A stretch of 64,000 nucleotides of DNA from Candidatus Xenolissoclinum pacificiensis L6. Its GTDB lineage: Bacteria; Pseudomonadota; Alphaproteobacteria; Rickettsiales; Anaplasmataceae. The stretch covers positions 1 to 64,000 of the forward strand of contig AXCJ01000001.1 in NCBI GenBank assembly GCA_000512675.1. Direction: 5' to 3'. This document shows positions 38,051 to 47,272 of this stretch, one piece after another; position 1 is the first letter of the stretch, and each line of letters opens with the position of its first letter. The translations under genes and the position numbers were made by a program. The notes beneath the pieces were generated by a model. It was not told where the DNA came from and ran no database searches. It was given only the letters and a program-made list of their open reading frames with translations.

Positions 38051-38511
38051 TATAACCTACTATTTTTTCTATTCAAAGATGCGATATCTAACGGTATGGG
38101 CTTCTGAGAAGCATGCATGTGCTCAGGAGTAACATACAAATATAGATTCTTCATGATTTTATTCCTCAAAGGGCCAGAAGATAACATTCTCTTCACAGCA
38201 TTACGTAATAAACTTGTTGGATTTGGCCCGGATAATATATTCTCAGGAGTAGATGTCTTGATCGCCCCAGGATAAGACGTATGACGATAATATTTCTTAT
38301 CCGTCATTTTTTTACCGGTTAGACAAATTTTATCACAATTCACAACAATGATCTTATCTCCACAATCCGCAGAATCCGTGTAATAAGGCTTACGTTTCCC
38401 CTTTAATCTCAGTGCAATTATCGATGCCAAACGTCCTAATACCAAATCCTTAGCATCTACTATATACCATTGTCGCTCGAAATCTTTTTCTTTGAAAAAA
38501 TAACTCCTCAT
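38050..38511 (-). CDS. rplM: Ribosomal protein L13
   Basis: 153 aa from the ATG at 38511. uL13 is an early-assembling 50S protein. The sequence follows the family: MRSYFFKEKDFERQWYIVDA, LGRLASIIALRLKGK, CGDKIIVVNCDKICLTGKK, YYRHTSYPGAIKT, and AVKRMLSSGPLRNKIMKNLY followed by YVTPEHMHASQKP. A 20-codon upstream extension from a TTG is open but not conserved. First gene of rplM-rpsI, probably followed by slt. Confidence 0.97.
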   Translation of the reverse strand: MRSYFFKEKDFERQWYIVDAKDLVLGRLASIIALRLKGKRKPYYTDSADCGDKIIVVNCDKICLTGKKMTDKKYYRHTSYPGAIKTSTPENILSGPNPTSLLRNAVKRMLSSGPLRNKIMKNLYLYVTPEHMHASQKPIPLDIASLNRKNSRL

Positions 38512-39060
38512 ATACCAATCAAATATCACCTCATCAAGAACATTATAAACTATAACAGGCAATATAATCAAATGTTTTGCAACATAATGCGTTAAATATC
38601 GTTATAAATAATTGAATTTAATAGCAAGTATGCTGGAAATGGTATAAATTATCTGATAGTAATTCGTAAAAATATTGATATATACAATAAAAGCATTTTA
38701 TTTCTTGATCTTGTGCAAGCACTAGTCCAACGAATCGCATATCGTTTAATCCTCTTTATAGAAAAACTAAATTATGCACTTTATAAAAATGTGATTGTTT
38801 CCCTACAATTATTTTTTCTATCAATTATTAGCCACAAGTTAAATTTTTCGATAAAGTTTTACAGTACCCCACTTGTTAGCATATATTTATTTAGTAAAAT
38901 TTACAAACAAAAATAAATCCTAGTTATTTCAAATAAACTTATGCATAAGAAATCTCCTTGAACTAGAATATGTTAAATATACAAATTATGCACTGTAAGA
39001 TCTTGCAAATGATAAATCTATCGTTAATAATCTACTAACAATCTACCCTGATTCATTGAT
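38512..39060. other. Divergent spacer between rplM and a TolC-like gene
   Basis: 550 bp of AT-rich DNA. A 67-codon plus-strand frame at 38713-38916 is lysine- and leucine-rich and unsupported. No operators or RNA genes are recognised. Confidence 0.35.
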
Positions 39061-40284
39061 ATGTATAGAATAATAGTTTTTTTTACAGTTTTTCTACTCT
39101 CATGCCAATTGCAAGCGGTAGAATTATCAGAAGCTCTCGAGAAGGCTTTAGAAAACAATCCCGAAATTGAGAATGCTAGATATGAATATCGAAAGTCTCT
39201 ATTAGAACCTATGCAAGTTATTAGCAATACCATACCAGTACTAAAGTTTAGTACTGGTAATAATATATACTCAGAAAGTAATGATTTTGCAAACCCTAGT
39301 AGCTTGAATATCAGTGTAGAACATGCTCCCATGAGAGGAGCTTATGAGTTTACCTCTTATAAACGCGCAAAACATGCTGCGCAAATTGCCCAAACAAAAT
39401 TTAAAAACGCAGTACAAGAAGTGAGTATAAAAGTTGTCAACACTTATTTTGAGATGATTTGCATCATGAATGTCAAAAAAGAATTGGAATCTTATGTAAA
39501 CGCATTTTATTATATATATAATAACTACTGCTCTGAAGATAACTTCAAATGCAATATGTTTAAGTATTTTTTTGAGACTCACCAAGATACAATAAAAAAT
39601 ACGTTAGAAAAATCTAGAATTAACTATATCACGCTGGTGAACAGTGCACCTGATAACCTCAAATTACCAAAAAACCATATACCTAGAATCCCTGACAATA
39701 TGAGATCCTTTGTTGATTCTTCCATTGAGAATAGTATAAGCATTCTCCAGAAATCCCAAGAACAAAAAGATAGCTATCTAGGAAAACAAGTGGCAATTAC
39801 CAAAACAATGCCTAGCTTTAATATATATGGTGCTATTTACTTAAACAAGGGAGAATATCCCCTAAGGTATTCTGAAAAGTATAACTACCTTGGTTTGGTG
39901 TTTTCAATACCAATTACTCCATCAGGTAAAAATTTTACCAATATTGCAAAAGAGAATTTTAATTATAAACAAAGTATTCAAAATTACAGACAAAGCATCA
40001 AAGATGTAGAACAAAAAATGCAAAATATGTTTGCAGATTATAAAAGTTATAAAAGTCAGATAAAAAATACAAGACATTTCAGTGCTTTCTATAAAAAAAC
40101 ACTAGACTCAGCAATAAGCACAGATAGTAAGAACAGTACTCTTGATGACATAAATAATTATATTGATACTTTTAAAAAATATCAGACAGCGTTAAAAAAT
40201 TATTATATCACGTTATATACAATGGCCATCTTGACTCAAGGAATCAACGCTTTAGGAGTACAAGAACCCTCTATTATCATATAA
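39061..40284 (+). CDS. TolC family outer membrane protein (first copy)
   Basis: 407 aa. Signal peptide MYRIIVFFTVFLLSCQLQAV, then VELSEALEKALENNPEIENA, the standard start of the outer membrane efflux protein repeat, and long helices with a second half around SFNIYGAIYLNKGEYPLRYS and FNYKQSIQNYRQSIKDVEQ. TolC trimers form the outer-membrane duct for efflux pumps and type I secretion. The usual middle helix region around residues 140-190 is altered and contains two cysteines (NYCSEDNFKCNM), unusual for the family. Followed 68 bp later by a second, only distantly similar TolC homologue, suggesting an old duplication. Confidence 0.75.
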   Translation: MYRIIVFFTVFLLSCQLQAVELSEALEKALENNPEIENARYEYRKSLLEPMQVISNTIPVLKFSTGNNIYSESNDFANPSSLNISVEHAPMRGAYEFTSYKRAKHAAQIAQTKFKNAVQEVSIKVVNTYFEMICIMNVKKELESYVNAFYYIYNNYCSEDNFKCNMFKYFFETHQDTIKNTLEKSRINYITLVNSAPDNLKLPKNHIPRIPDNMRSFVDSSIENSISILQKSQEQKDSYLGKQVAITKTMPSFNIYGAIYLNKGEYPLRYSEKYNYLGLVFSIPITPSGKNFTNIAKENFNYKQSIQNYRQSIKDVEQKMQNMFADYKSYKSQIKNTRHFSAFYKKTLDSAISTDSKNSTLDDINNYIDTFKKYQTALKNYYITLYTMAILTQGINALGVQEPSIII

Positions 40285-40352
40285 GTTTATATATTAGTGG
40301 ATTTAAGTCGTTTTTGTGTTATTAATCAATAGTGTAATTGACTTCATTGTTT

Positions 40353-41642
40353 ATGGTACATCGCTTCTCCAGTATAATGCAAATATCTCTGGTATGTCTC
40401 TTAACGTTCTTTCACAAAGATTTGCTTGCCCAAACGTTAAGAGAGTCAGTACAAAATGCTCTAGCCAATGATCATTTGTTACAAGGAGAGTTTTTTGCGT
40501 ATAAATCATCTGTCCTGAATCTAGGTTCTGCTGTTGCAAGATTCTTACCATCTATTTCCGTAATAGTTAATGAGACACTATTCCAAGAAAGATACAATAA
40601 TCCACGCAACAACAGTGGCCTGAATATTAGAATAGACCAAACTTTATACCAAGGTAGTCTTTTCGTCTCAGATTTGAAATCAAAAAAACACACTCAAGAA
40701 CTGACAAAAACACAATATAATCAAAAAGTATATGATGTTGTACTTAGTGCAGTTAATGCACACACAAATTATATACAAAGGAAAAAAATATTGTCGTTGT
40801 ATGATAAAAATATTACATTAATGAAAGATCAATTTGAAATTGCAAATGCTAAATATAATCTGGGTGAAATGACTAAAGTGGAATTATTATCATCACAAGC
40901 AAAATTAAGACAAGCAATATCTGACAGATCTCAGGCTTATGGTAATTATATTAATGCACAGACAGAGTATCTAAGAGTTACCGGTGTTCAACCGAAAAAC
41001 TTAACTATTGTTGCATCTGATAATCCGACCCCTCCTAAATCTTTAACAGACTTATTACAAAAAGCAGAGCACAATAATCTCACAATCAAGAAATCTCAAT
41101 TAAATCAGAAAATTGCTTATTATAATAAGCAATCCTATGTTGCTACAATGCATCCAAAATTGTCATTATTTAGCAATGTGCCCATTGGAGATAGCTCTGT
41201 AAAAGGTTATGAATCTACAAGTGAAATGGGGCTTTCTTTTAATTACCCCTTATTCAATGGAGGAGCTAATATAAGTAATTTCTTATCACAAAGTGCCTTG
41301 TATAAGAAATCCATTGAACAACATAAAGATACTCTAAAGCAAATTGAATCAAGAATTATATCTTTATGGAATAAATATAAAACTGATGTTGAATCAGAAA
41401 AAGCAGCTAACAGCCTTCTTGATGCTAGAACACAAGAATTGGATATAATTATTAAAGAATTTGAACTACGACTCAAAACAAGTCACAATGTTTTAGAAGC
41501 AAGTCTTGACAAATTAAATGCAGAAATAGCTTATGTACAACGCAAACATGACAAATATATTACCTTATACAACATAACATTTGAAATAGGAGATGTTCGT
41601 TTTATGCCTTTCAATGATATTATTAGTCAGTATATTATATGA
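40353..41642 (+). CDS. tolC: TolC family outer membrane protein (second copy)
   Basis: 429 aa from ATG 40353 (an upstream TTG at 40338 and an ATG at 40377 are alternatives). A signal peptide (ISLVCLLTFFHKDLLAQ) precedes TLRESVQNALANDHLLQGEF. Typical OEP features follow: IRIDQTLYQGSLFVSDLKSK, ANAKYNLGEMTKVELLSSQA with the preceding helix (equivalent to RFxxGxxTxxDVLxAQ), and in the second repeat LSFNYPLFNGGANISNFLSQ and the KTSHNVLEASLDKLNAEIAY helix. It is a closer match to canonical TolC than its neighbour. It could serve the RND pump at 17.9 kb or a type I secretion system. Confidence 0.85.
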   Translation: MVHRFSSIMQISLVCLLTFFHKDLLAQTLRESVQNALANDHLLQGEFFAYKSSVLNLGSAVARFLPSISVIVNETLFQERYNNPRNNSGLNIRIDQTLYQGSLFVSDLKSKKHTQELTKTQYNQKVYDVVLSAVNAHTNYIQRKKILSLYDKNITLMKDQFEIANAKYNLGEMTKVELLSSQAKLRQAISDRSQAYGNYINAQTEYLRVTGVQPKNLTIVASDNPTPPKSLTDLLQKAEHNNLTIKKSQLNQKIAYYNKQSYVATMHPKLSLFSNVPIGDSSVKGYESTSEMGLSFNYPLFNGGANISNFLSQSALYKKSIEQHKDTLKQIESRIISLWNKYKTDVESEKAANSLLDARTQELDIIIKEFELRLKTSHNVLEASLDKLNAEIAYVQRKHDKYITLYNITFEIGDVRFMPFNDIISQYII

Positions 41643-41717
41643 AGTAATCTATTTTCAATTTATATATTGTAGAAATTCTTTAATGTTAATTAATAAATAA
41701 TTTAGGAGATATAGTAC

Positions 41718-42215
41718 ATGATTAGAAAACCCAAAAATCGACAGAAAAAAAATCAAAATATAGACAATATTAAAGATGCACTTGAAAAGAGTGGTGACAT
41801 AGATTGTGAAATACTTGAACTTAATAGAGTAACAGTTGAACACAAAACAGATACAACGCCTGATACCCCTATAACATCAGGATCAGTCATAGAAAACATC
41901 AATGATTCATTAAATAATATTTGTAGTATGGATAAAAATAAAGAAGAATACAATACAGAAATTTTGGATAATAAAAAACAAAGCATCAAAAGTATGATAA
42001 AGTCCTTGAAAAAAGATTATAACGCTGAAAAAGATGATAAATTAAACTCTAATCAGCAAAATATAGGACAACTTGATTATATCATCCAAGAAACTATCTC
42101 GCAGGTAATACGAGAATATCTACGTCCAATGAAAGACATAGATATGTATCTCTTAATTAAACAAATTGTAGCTACAGAAGTACAAAAAATTATGAATTCA
42201 GATGATGATAATTAA
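41718..42215 (+). CDS. PopZ/DUF2497-like acidic protein
   Basis: 165 aa, low-complexity and charged in its first 110 residues, with no hydrophobic segment. The C-terminal 50 residues (IIQETISQVIREYLRPMKDI, then LLIKQIVATEVQKIM) resemble the PopZ/DUF2497 C-terminal helices, whose core is a REMLRPMLK-like helix followed by LVxRLVxxEIxRI. PopZ organises the cell pole and anchors ParB in alphaproteobacteria; the disordered acidic middle also fits. Short length and divergence keep this tentative. A good AGGAGA ribosome-binding site lies nine bases before the ATG. comF starts three bases after its stop. Confidence 0.45.
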   Translation: MIRKPKNRQKKNQNIDNIKDALEKSGDIDCEILELNRVTVEHKTDTTPDTPITSGSVIENINDSLNNICSMDKNKEEYNTEILDNKKQSIKSMIKSLKKDYNAEKDDKLNSNQQNIGQLDYIIQETISQVIREYLRPMKDIDMYLLIKQIVATEVQKIMNSDDDN

Positions 42216-42218
42216 AAC

Positions 42219-42908
42219 ATGTTAAAGGAAGCTCTCAACTTCTTCTTTCCAATTGTATGTGTTATATGCAAAACAGAATGTAACAGCTCTATATGTACTA
42301 GTTGTTATCGTACAATGATACAAATAACATCCGAAACCTTCTGTATTGTCTGTGCAAAGAAGTTGAGATTTAAGGATCTAAGATGTATTGAGTGTAGTAG
42401 TATTTTTCATTACTTTCATGATAGTAAATCTTTATTCCTATATGAAAAAGCAACCCGAGAAATTGTTAAACAACTCAAATTCTATCGTAATACATATGTT
42501 GCAAAAATAATGGCTGTACTTATAGTTAAGAAATTTCGTCAATACATAGAAAATTATGACATAATAATCCCGGTTCCATCATCAAAACAACAAATATTTA
42601 AAAGATCTTTCAATCCAGCATCCTTATTAGCGATGCATATATCAAAAAAATGTAATGTGAAGTATGTTTGTAATTTTCTTACCAAAAAGCACCACACACG
42701 TTCTCAACATACAATAAAAAACAAAGAAACCAGACTACAAAATATACGAGGCTCTTTTGCAGTCAGAAAAAGTCCTTTCTTTGGCTCTAAAGTACTGATC
42801 ATTGATGATGTAATCACAACTGGAGCCACAATACACGAATGTGCTAAATCATTATATAATCATGTATCTTCTATAGGAATATTATCATTCGCTCGAGTAT
42901 TACTATAA
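42219..42908 (+). CDS. comF: ComF family phosphoribosyltransferase-like protein
   Basis: 229 aa. An N-terminal cysteine-rich segment (CVICKTEC, CTSC, CIVC, CIEC) could bind zinc, and the PRTase domain ends with VLIIDDVITTGATIHECAKS, the PRPP-binding loop. In between come LFLYEKATREIVKQLKFYR, IIPVPSSKQQIFKRSFNPAS and RSQHTIKNKETRLQNIRGSF, all ComF landmarks. ComF is needed for DNA uptake in competent bacteria, probably with PriA-like helicase partners, and is widespread in alphaproteobacteria including intracellular ones. Second of a popZ-like/comF pair. Confidence 0.9.
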   Translation: MLKEALNFFFPIVCVICKTECNSSICTSCYRTMIQITSETFCIVCAKKLRFKDLRCIECSSIFHYFHDSKSLFLYEKATREIVKQLKFYRNTYVAKIMAVLIVKKFRQYIENYDIIIPVPSSKQQIFKRSFNPASLLAMHISKKCNVKYVCNFLTKKHHTRSQHTIKNKETRLQNIRGSFAVRKSPFFGSKVLIIDDVITTGATIHECAKSLYNHVSSIGILSFARVLL

Positions 42909-43000
42909 AGACCCTCCAGATTTATACTAATCACAGTACCCCTATACCCTATCCAGCGGATTGTACTGAAATCTTCATATACATAGCTGAAACATATGAT

Positions 43001-43662
43001 CTAGGCAGTGTCTCTAATTAAAATCTGAGGTAAAAAGATGTTATAGTTAGTATCAAAACACTCAAGAACATATGGGTAATAGATGATTGCTGTTGCAATA
43101 AGCCAAGAGCATTACTACCAGCAGGAAGAAGAGGAAATAATGAGAGATTATTCCTAAAAGCAGTATTAGAATATCACATTGGAGCACTAAGATTAACGAA
43201 GAGATATGGTAATTAATTGGAGGCCAATATATAACCGATATAACAATTGGTCTAAGAAAGATATTTGGAGTAGCAGAATTAAAAAATACGGAAACCAAGA
43301 ATTACACATAGTTGATACAACCTATAGTAAAAGTGCATGATAGTCAATTGGGATACCATCTATTTTCAAATGAAAAATGTAAATATTTTCTAGCAGATAG
43401 AGCCTATGATATTAATCTATTAAGAGAAAAAGTTAATAAGAAACAATATTGAAACAATTATTCCTGGCAAAACTAACTGTTTACAAACAATAAATCATAA
43501 TACTGATTTTACAAATCACGTAATATAGTAGAACGTTTCTTACAGAAGATGAAAAGATTTCATAGAACTCGCTTTGATAAAACTCCCAGAATGTATAACT
43601 GGTATCACTTTTATTAGCATCCTTGCTAACTTTAAAACTTTAGGAATATTGCCTAGTTAAAT
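43001..43662 (+). pseudogene. Decayed IS5-family (IS1031-like) transposase
   Basis: The left end CTAGGCAGTGTCTCTAATTA at 43002-43021 resembles an IS5 terminal repeat with a CTAG target. Downstream, across several frames: VIDDCCCNKPRALLPAGRRG, NERLFLKAV, LTKRYGN, NNWSKKDIW, FLADRAYDINLLREKVN, IIPGKTN, SRNIVERFLQKMKRFHRTRF and SILANFKTLGILP with the stop at 43662. This covers nearly the whole transposase, but several frameshifts and stops inactivate it. It is the fuller of two copies (the other at 34634). Confidence 0.7.
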
Positions 43663-43949
43663 CGCTATAATAGCTCTCTTTTGAAACAAATAAGCCATTA
43701 AAAATCAAGTAATATATCTGATTTATTAGATACTTGAAATGATATATTTCAGTATATCTTCTCATCAAGCTTCTTACTTGTTATCAGTATGATCATACTT
43801 CCTACAACAAGGTATAACATAAATACCTCGATATACTCCTACTCCCTTTAATGCAGTTGATACTTATATGCATTACCTGTTTTAATTGAATCAAAATCTA
43901 CTAAATATTTTGCAAAACAAAATACCACACATCTCATTCAGTACTTCAA
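43663..43949. other. Non-coding spacer
   Basis: Just under 300 bp between the IS relic and the end of the carrier-like gene; no terminator or gene recognised. Confidence 0.3.
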
Positions 43950-45431
43950 CTATCTTGCACAATCAACTTCTGAATGAGATTCATACCACACATCAGATAA
44001 ACACGTTATAATATGATTAGGTATACAACCACTTTCAAGATTAGAAAAAGATAGAGTATCTACATGATTCATAGAATTTGTACGCTTCTTTAGAACATCT
44101 TCTACTATAACATCTCTCATATACGGAAAAACTTCACTATCTACAAGAACTTGTTCATTGACAGACATCCCATCAATTACAAAATCAGAATCACACAACG
44201 CAGAAGACTGACACTTACTAGACCCATCTACAGAAGAACCAAATAAATTTCTAAAATATCTACTTATTCTATCCATACTCCCTGTAACAGCAAGTGACAG
44301 AAAACTATCCTTAGGCATAGTATTAGCAAGTGTAAGCACCAGTGCACACCTAGCCATTCCTCCAACAAAGAAAGATCGCGGATCCTTTCTCCAGAGCTTC
44401 AGAACATCCTTAACTGAATCAGATCCACCTGACAGTTGCGCAAACGTATTCTCCATTGGAGTTGTTATTATACCACAAAATGCCTTAAAAACTTGTTCAA
44501 TTACAAATTTTTGTTTACTTTCGTCTATATGAGAAGAAGAAACATACTCTTTAGAAATTGATGTTAATTGATTTGCAACATCAGAGCCAGCAAATACCGC
44601 AGAAGAGAAGAATAAATTTCTTACCCACAATGCAAGTATTCCATATTTTAAGTTCTGAAAAAAACGCGCTCTTTTCTTATCTAACTCATTAAAATTCTCC
44701 ATGTTTACATTACATGCCTTTGCTTCCTCCCTTGTAAGTGTCAACAAATTTAGAAGTTTCCCATTATGAACCAGAGGAAACTGTTTTCTCATAACCTGTA
44801 ACCACTTTTCACGTGGTTCCAAAAAAGATGCTAAAGCACTTTCCAATAATGAGTTAATCAATGCTAGATACAAACCACCACTTACATAACCCTTATCCAT
44901 AAGAGATCTAGTTACAGAATTTGTCAGGAGAGAACTTACTAACCTCCTACGCATATGTACACCCATATCACCAACAAAGAATTTTATGGGTACTCCAAGA
45001 ATATGGTCACGAAATATTGAATAATACCTATCACCTGTAACAACACGTAAAGTGACAAGTTTTGCATTGGCAGTCAATAGTGGTTGGATAGCCACTGTGC
45101 CAACTGTAAGATTAGTATAATTCTCAGCAAAAACTTTCAAAAAATCTTTAATATTACCACCAAAGTGTACAAAAATACCTGGATTGCTTATATTTGATGT
45201 TATGGTTGACAATTCATTTACATCCTTACTAGAAGATAACGTTGTCACAGATGTCACATTCTCCAACGAATCTATGGATCCTTGCACCGAGGATGTACAG
45301 AGAAAACGTTTTAGAATAATATTAGAAAAATTGGCAAAGGGATTTATAAAAACTTCCAAAGACCATATAAGACTCATTACCTGCTTAACTGATATTCCCG
45401 ATGAATGTTCTCTTTTAGATTCATTTGTCAT
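43950..45431 (-). CDS. Three-fold repeat protein resembling a mitochondrial carrier
   Basis: 493 aa with no clear bacterial family. The middle (about residues 105-390) contains three related segments, each with a hydrophobic helix carrying a Pro and, about 30-60 residues later, an aromatic-x-[G/R] motif and a second hydrophobic helix: P117 with FFVGDMGVHM at 151; LEPREKWLQVM at 205 with LWVRNLFFSSAVF at 268; TTPMENTFAQL at 324 with FFVGGMARCALVLT at 354. This copies the layout of the eukaryotic mitochondrial carrier family (Px[DE]xx[KR] then aromatic-[KR]G, three repeats of two helices, about 300 residues). Bacterial carriers of this type are known only rarely, such as the Legionella LncP effector. 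The last 100 residues are polar. The assignment is by pattern only. It is intact, beside an IS relic, and divergent from nothing close. Confidence 0.45.
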   Translation of the reverse strand: MTNESKREHSSGISVKQVMSLIWSLEVFINPFANFSNIILKRFLCTSSVQGSIDSLENVTSVTTLSSSKDVNELSTITSNISNPGIFVHFGGNIKDFLKVFAENYTNLTVGTVAIQPLLTANAKLVTLRVVTGDRYYSIFRDHILGVPIKFFVGDMGVHMRRRLVSSLLTNSVTRSLMDKGYVSGGLYLALINSLLESALASFLEPREKWLQVMRKQFPLVHNGKLLNLLTLTREEAKACNVNMENFNELDKKRARFFQNLKYGILALWVRNLFFSSAVFAGSDVANQLTSISKEYVSSSHIDESKQKFVIEQVFKAFCGIITTPMENTFAQLSGGSDSVKDVLKLWRKDPRSFFVGGMARCALVLTLANTMPKDSFLSLAVTGSMDRISRYFRNLFGSSVDGSSKCQSSALCDSDFVIDGMSVNEQVLVDSEVFPYMRDVIVEDVLKKRTNSMNHVDTLSFSNLESGCIPNHIITCLSDVWYESHSEVDCAR

Positions 45432-45763
45432 AGAGAAATGTATTGTAATTGCAGTAAAATTATCACATTTTCCATATTAATCAACACCTTAGTTCAAAAT
45501 ACTTTCAAACAATCTTAATTCTTTAGCTTGTATGATTCAAAATCCTCAGAATATGATATAACATATCCACTTGCTCAATAATCAATTAGAATTAAAACCA
45601 CTTCGAAAATATAGCACACTTTATTCTATGTAATATGATCAAAATTGATATTTATATTTCCCAACTATTTGATTGTGCGCCTCCTTTATATAACAAATCC
45701 CCCTGAAAAATACTTTATAGAATAGAAGATATACTGTATTTCTAATGACTAAAATTCATATCG
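45432..45763. other. Non-coding spacer between two minus-strand genes
   Basis: 330 bp; no gene, hairpin or relic seen. It should hold the promoter of the carrier-like gene. Confidence 0.35.
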
Positions 45764-47146
45764 CTACTCAAGATTAGCAAGCAGATTATTGTCCTTTTCT
45801 ATAGAGTAATCACCAGTGAAGCACGCATCGCAGAACCTACGATTAGTCTTATGAAAAGAATATCCCAGCGCTCTATATAGCAATTCTATTGGCAAAAATT
45901 TTACAGATGTGATACCCAGATATTCTGCTAATTTTTCACTACATAGACTATTTGAGATTAATTCTTCGGTATTTGGAGTATCAATCCCATAAAAACAGGA
46001 ATGTCGGATAGCAGGACTAGAGATAATCAAGTGTATCTCTTGTGCATCAGCTTGTTTTAACATCTGAGAAATTGCTTTCATAGTATTCCCCCTGACTATA
46101 CTATCATCCACAATAATAACTTTTTTATTATGAATAACCGATCTGTTGATCTGTAACTTAACTGACAATGCTTTTTGCTTATCATTTGGATCTATAAATG
46201 TACGTCCAACATAGCTATTCTTGACAATTGCAAATTCTATTGGAATATTCGATGCCTGACTATACCCTAATGCAGTGGCAATACCGGAATCTGGCATTGG
46301 TATTACCATATCAGCAGACAACTGATAGATCTGAGCCAATAGAACACCAATATTTTTTCTTGTATTATACACATTAAGATTTTCTAGTGTACTATCTGGT
46401 CTAGCAAAATATATATATTCAAAAACACACATTTTCGCTAAAGCATATGCATTAGGTAGAAAAATAGAATGCATAGTATTATCGGTCTTAATCGTTAATA
46501 TTTCTCCAGGTAGCACATCCCTGATAAAATCCATATTTAATGTATGTAAAGCACATGTTTCTGAGGCAATTGCATAAGATCCATCTTTCTTACCGATAAC
46601 CAATGGTCTAATGCCTTGTACATCTCTAACCGCTATTATAGAATCACCTGTCAATATAGCAATTGAAAAGGCTCCTTGAACATACTGAAAACTACTTTGT
46701 ATTTTTTCTTCCAATGTATCTGCTTTAGAGTGCACTAACAAAGAAACAAATATTTCACTGTCTATGTCAGAGCTCAAAATCGTATCATTATTCTTATATA
46801 GATAAGAATGCAACTGATCCGTATTCACAATGTTCCCATTATATGACAAAGCAACATATTTACCGTCAATTTTAAAGCTTGCAGGTTGCGGAAATATGGA
46901 TTCCTCGCTCCCACTTGTTGAATAGCGTACATGCCCTATCGCTCTTGTATTTGAAAAATCATGTTCAACATAACGAACATAGCCTTTTTCGTGGAAAAAC
47001 ACAGGTTCTGAATTAGTAAACGTGAATATTCCAAAGCTCTCATGTCCACGATGTTGCAAAGCCTTGAGACCTATTACCGTTGTCTCTACCGCATTGACAT
47101 GACCCTGCACACAGAACACACCACACTTCTCTCTTAATTTTGTCAC
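45764..47146 (-). CDS. purF: Amidophosphoribosyltransferase
   Basis: 460 aa; first committed step of purine synthesis (PRPP + glutamine to phosphoribosylamine). A GTG at 47146 starts a seven-residue propeptide MTKLREK before the catalytic Cys in CGVF, the N-terminal nucleophile exposed by self-processing. Glutaminase motifs: LQHRGHESFGI, GHVRYSTSG, LSYNGNIVN. PRTase motif: VIIVDDSIVRGNTMK. The cysteines in KMCVFEY, RHSCFYG and FCDACFTGDYS match the four iron-sulfur ligands of the Bacillus-type enzyme, so it probably holds an oxygen-sensitive [4Fe-4S] cluster. With purD it supports de novo purine synthesis. Confidence 0.95.
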   Translation of the reverse strand: MTKLREKCGVFCVQGHVNAVETTVIGLKALQHRGHESFGIFTFTNSEPVFFHEKGYVRYVEHDFSNTRAIGHVRYSTSGSEESIFPQPASFKIDGKYVALSYNGNIVNTDQLHSYLYKNNDTILSSDIDSEIFVSLLVHSKADTLEEKIQSSFQYVQGAFSIAILTGDSIIAVRDVQGIRPLVIGKKDGSYAIASETCALHTLNMDFIRDVLPGEILTIKTDNTMHSIFLPNAYALAKMCVFEYIYFARPDSTLENLNVYNTRKNIGVLLAQIYQLSADMVIPMPDSGIATALGYSQASNIPIEFAIVKNSYVGRTFIDPNDKQKALSVKLQINRSVIHNKKVIIVDDSIVRGNTMKAISQMLKQADAQEIHLIISSPAIRHSCFYGIDTPNTEELISNSLCSEKLAEYLGITSVKFLPIELLYRALGYSFHKTNRRFCDACFTGDYSIEKDNNLLANLE

Positions 47147-47272
47147 ACTATATATAGTAATAAATTTTTATTCTTCATGTAGTATTCTTTAGCGTAGAAT
47201 TATATCTCCAATATACGAATATTAATTCTGAAGCATACCAACAAATTATAATTTACTTCATAAACACATCGT

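Noticed and set aside
38713-38916. 67-codon plus-strand frame between rplM and the TolC-like gene
   Set aside because: Lysine- and leucine-rich translation with no motif, no ribosome-binding site and no neighbour linking it to a function.
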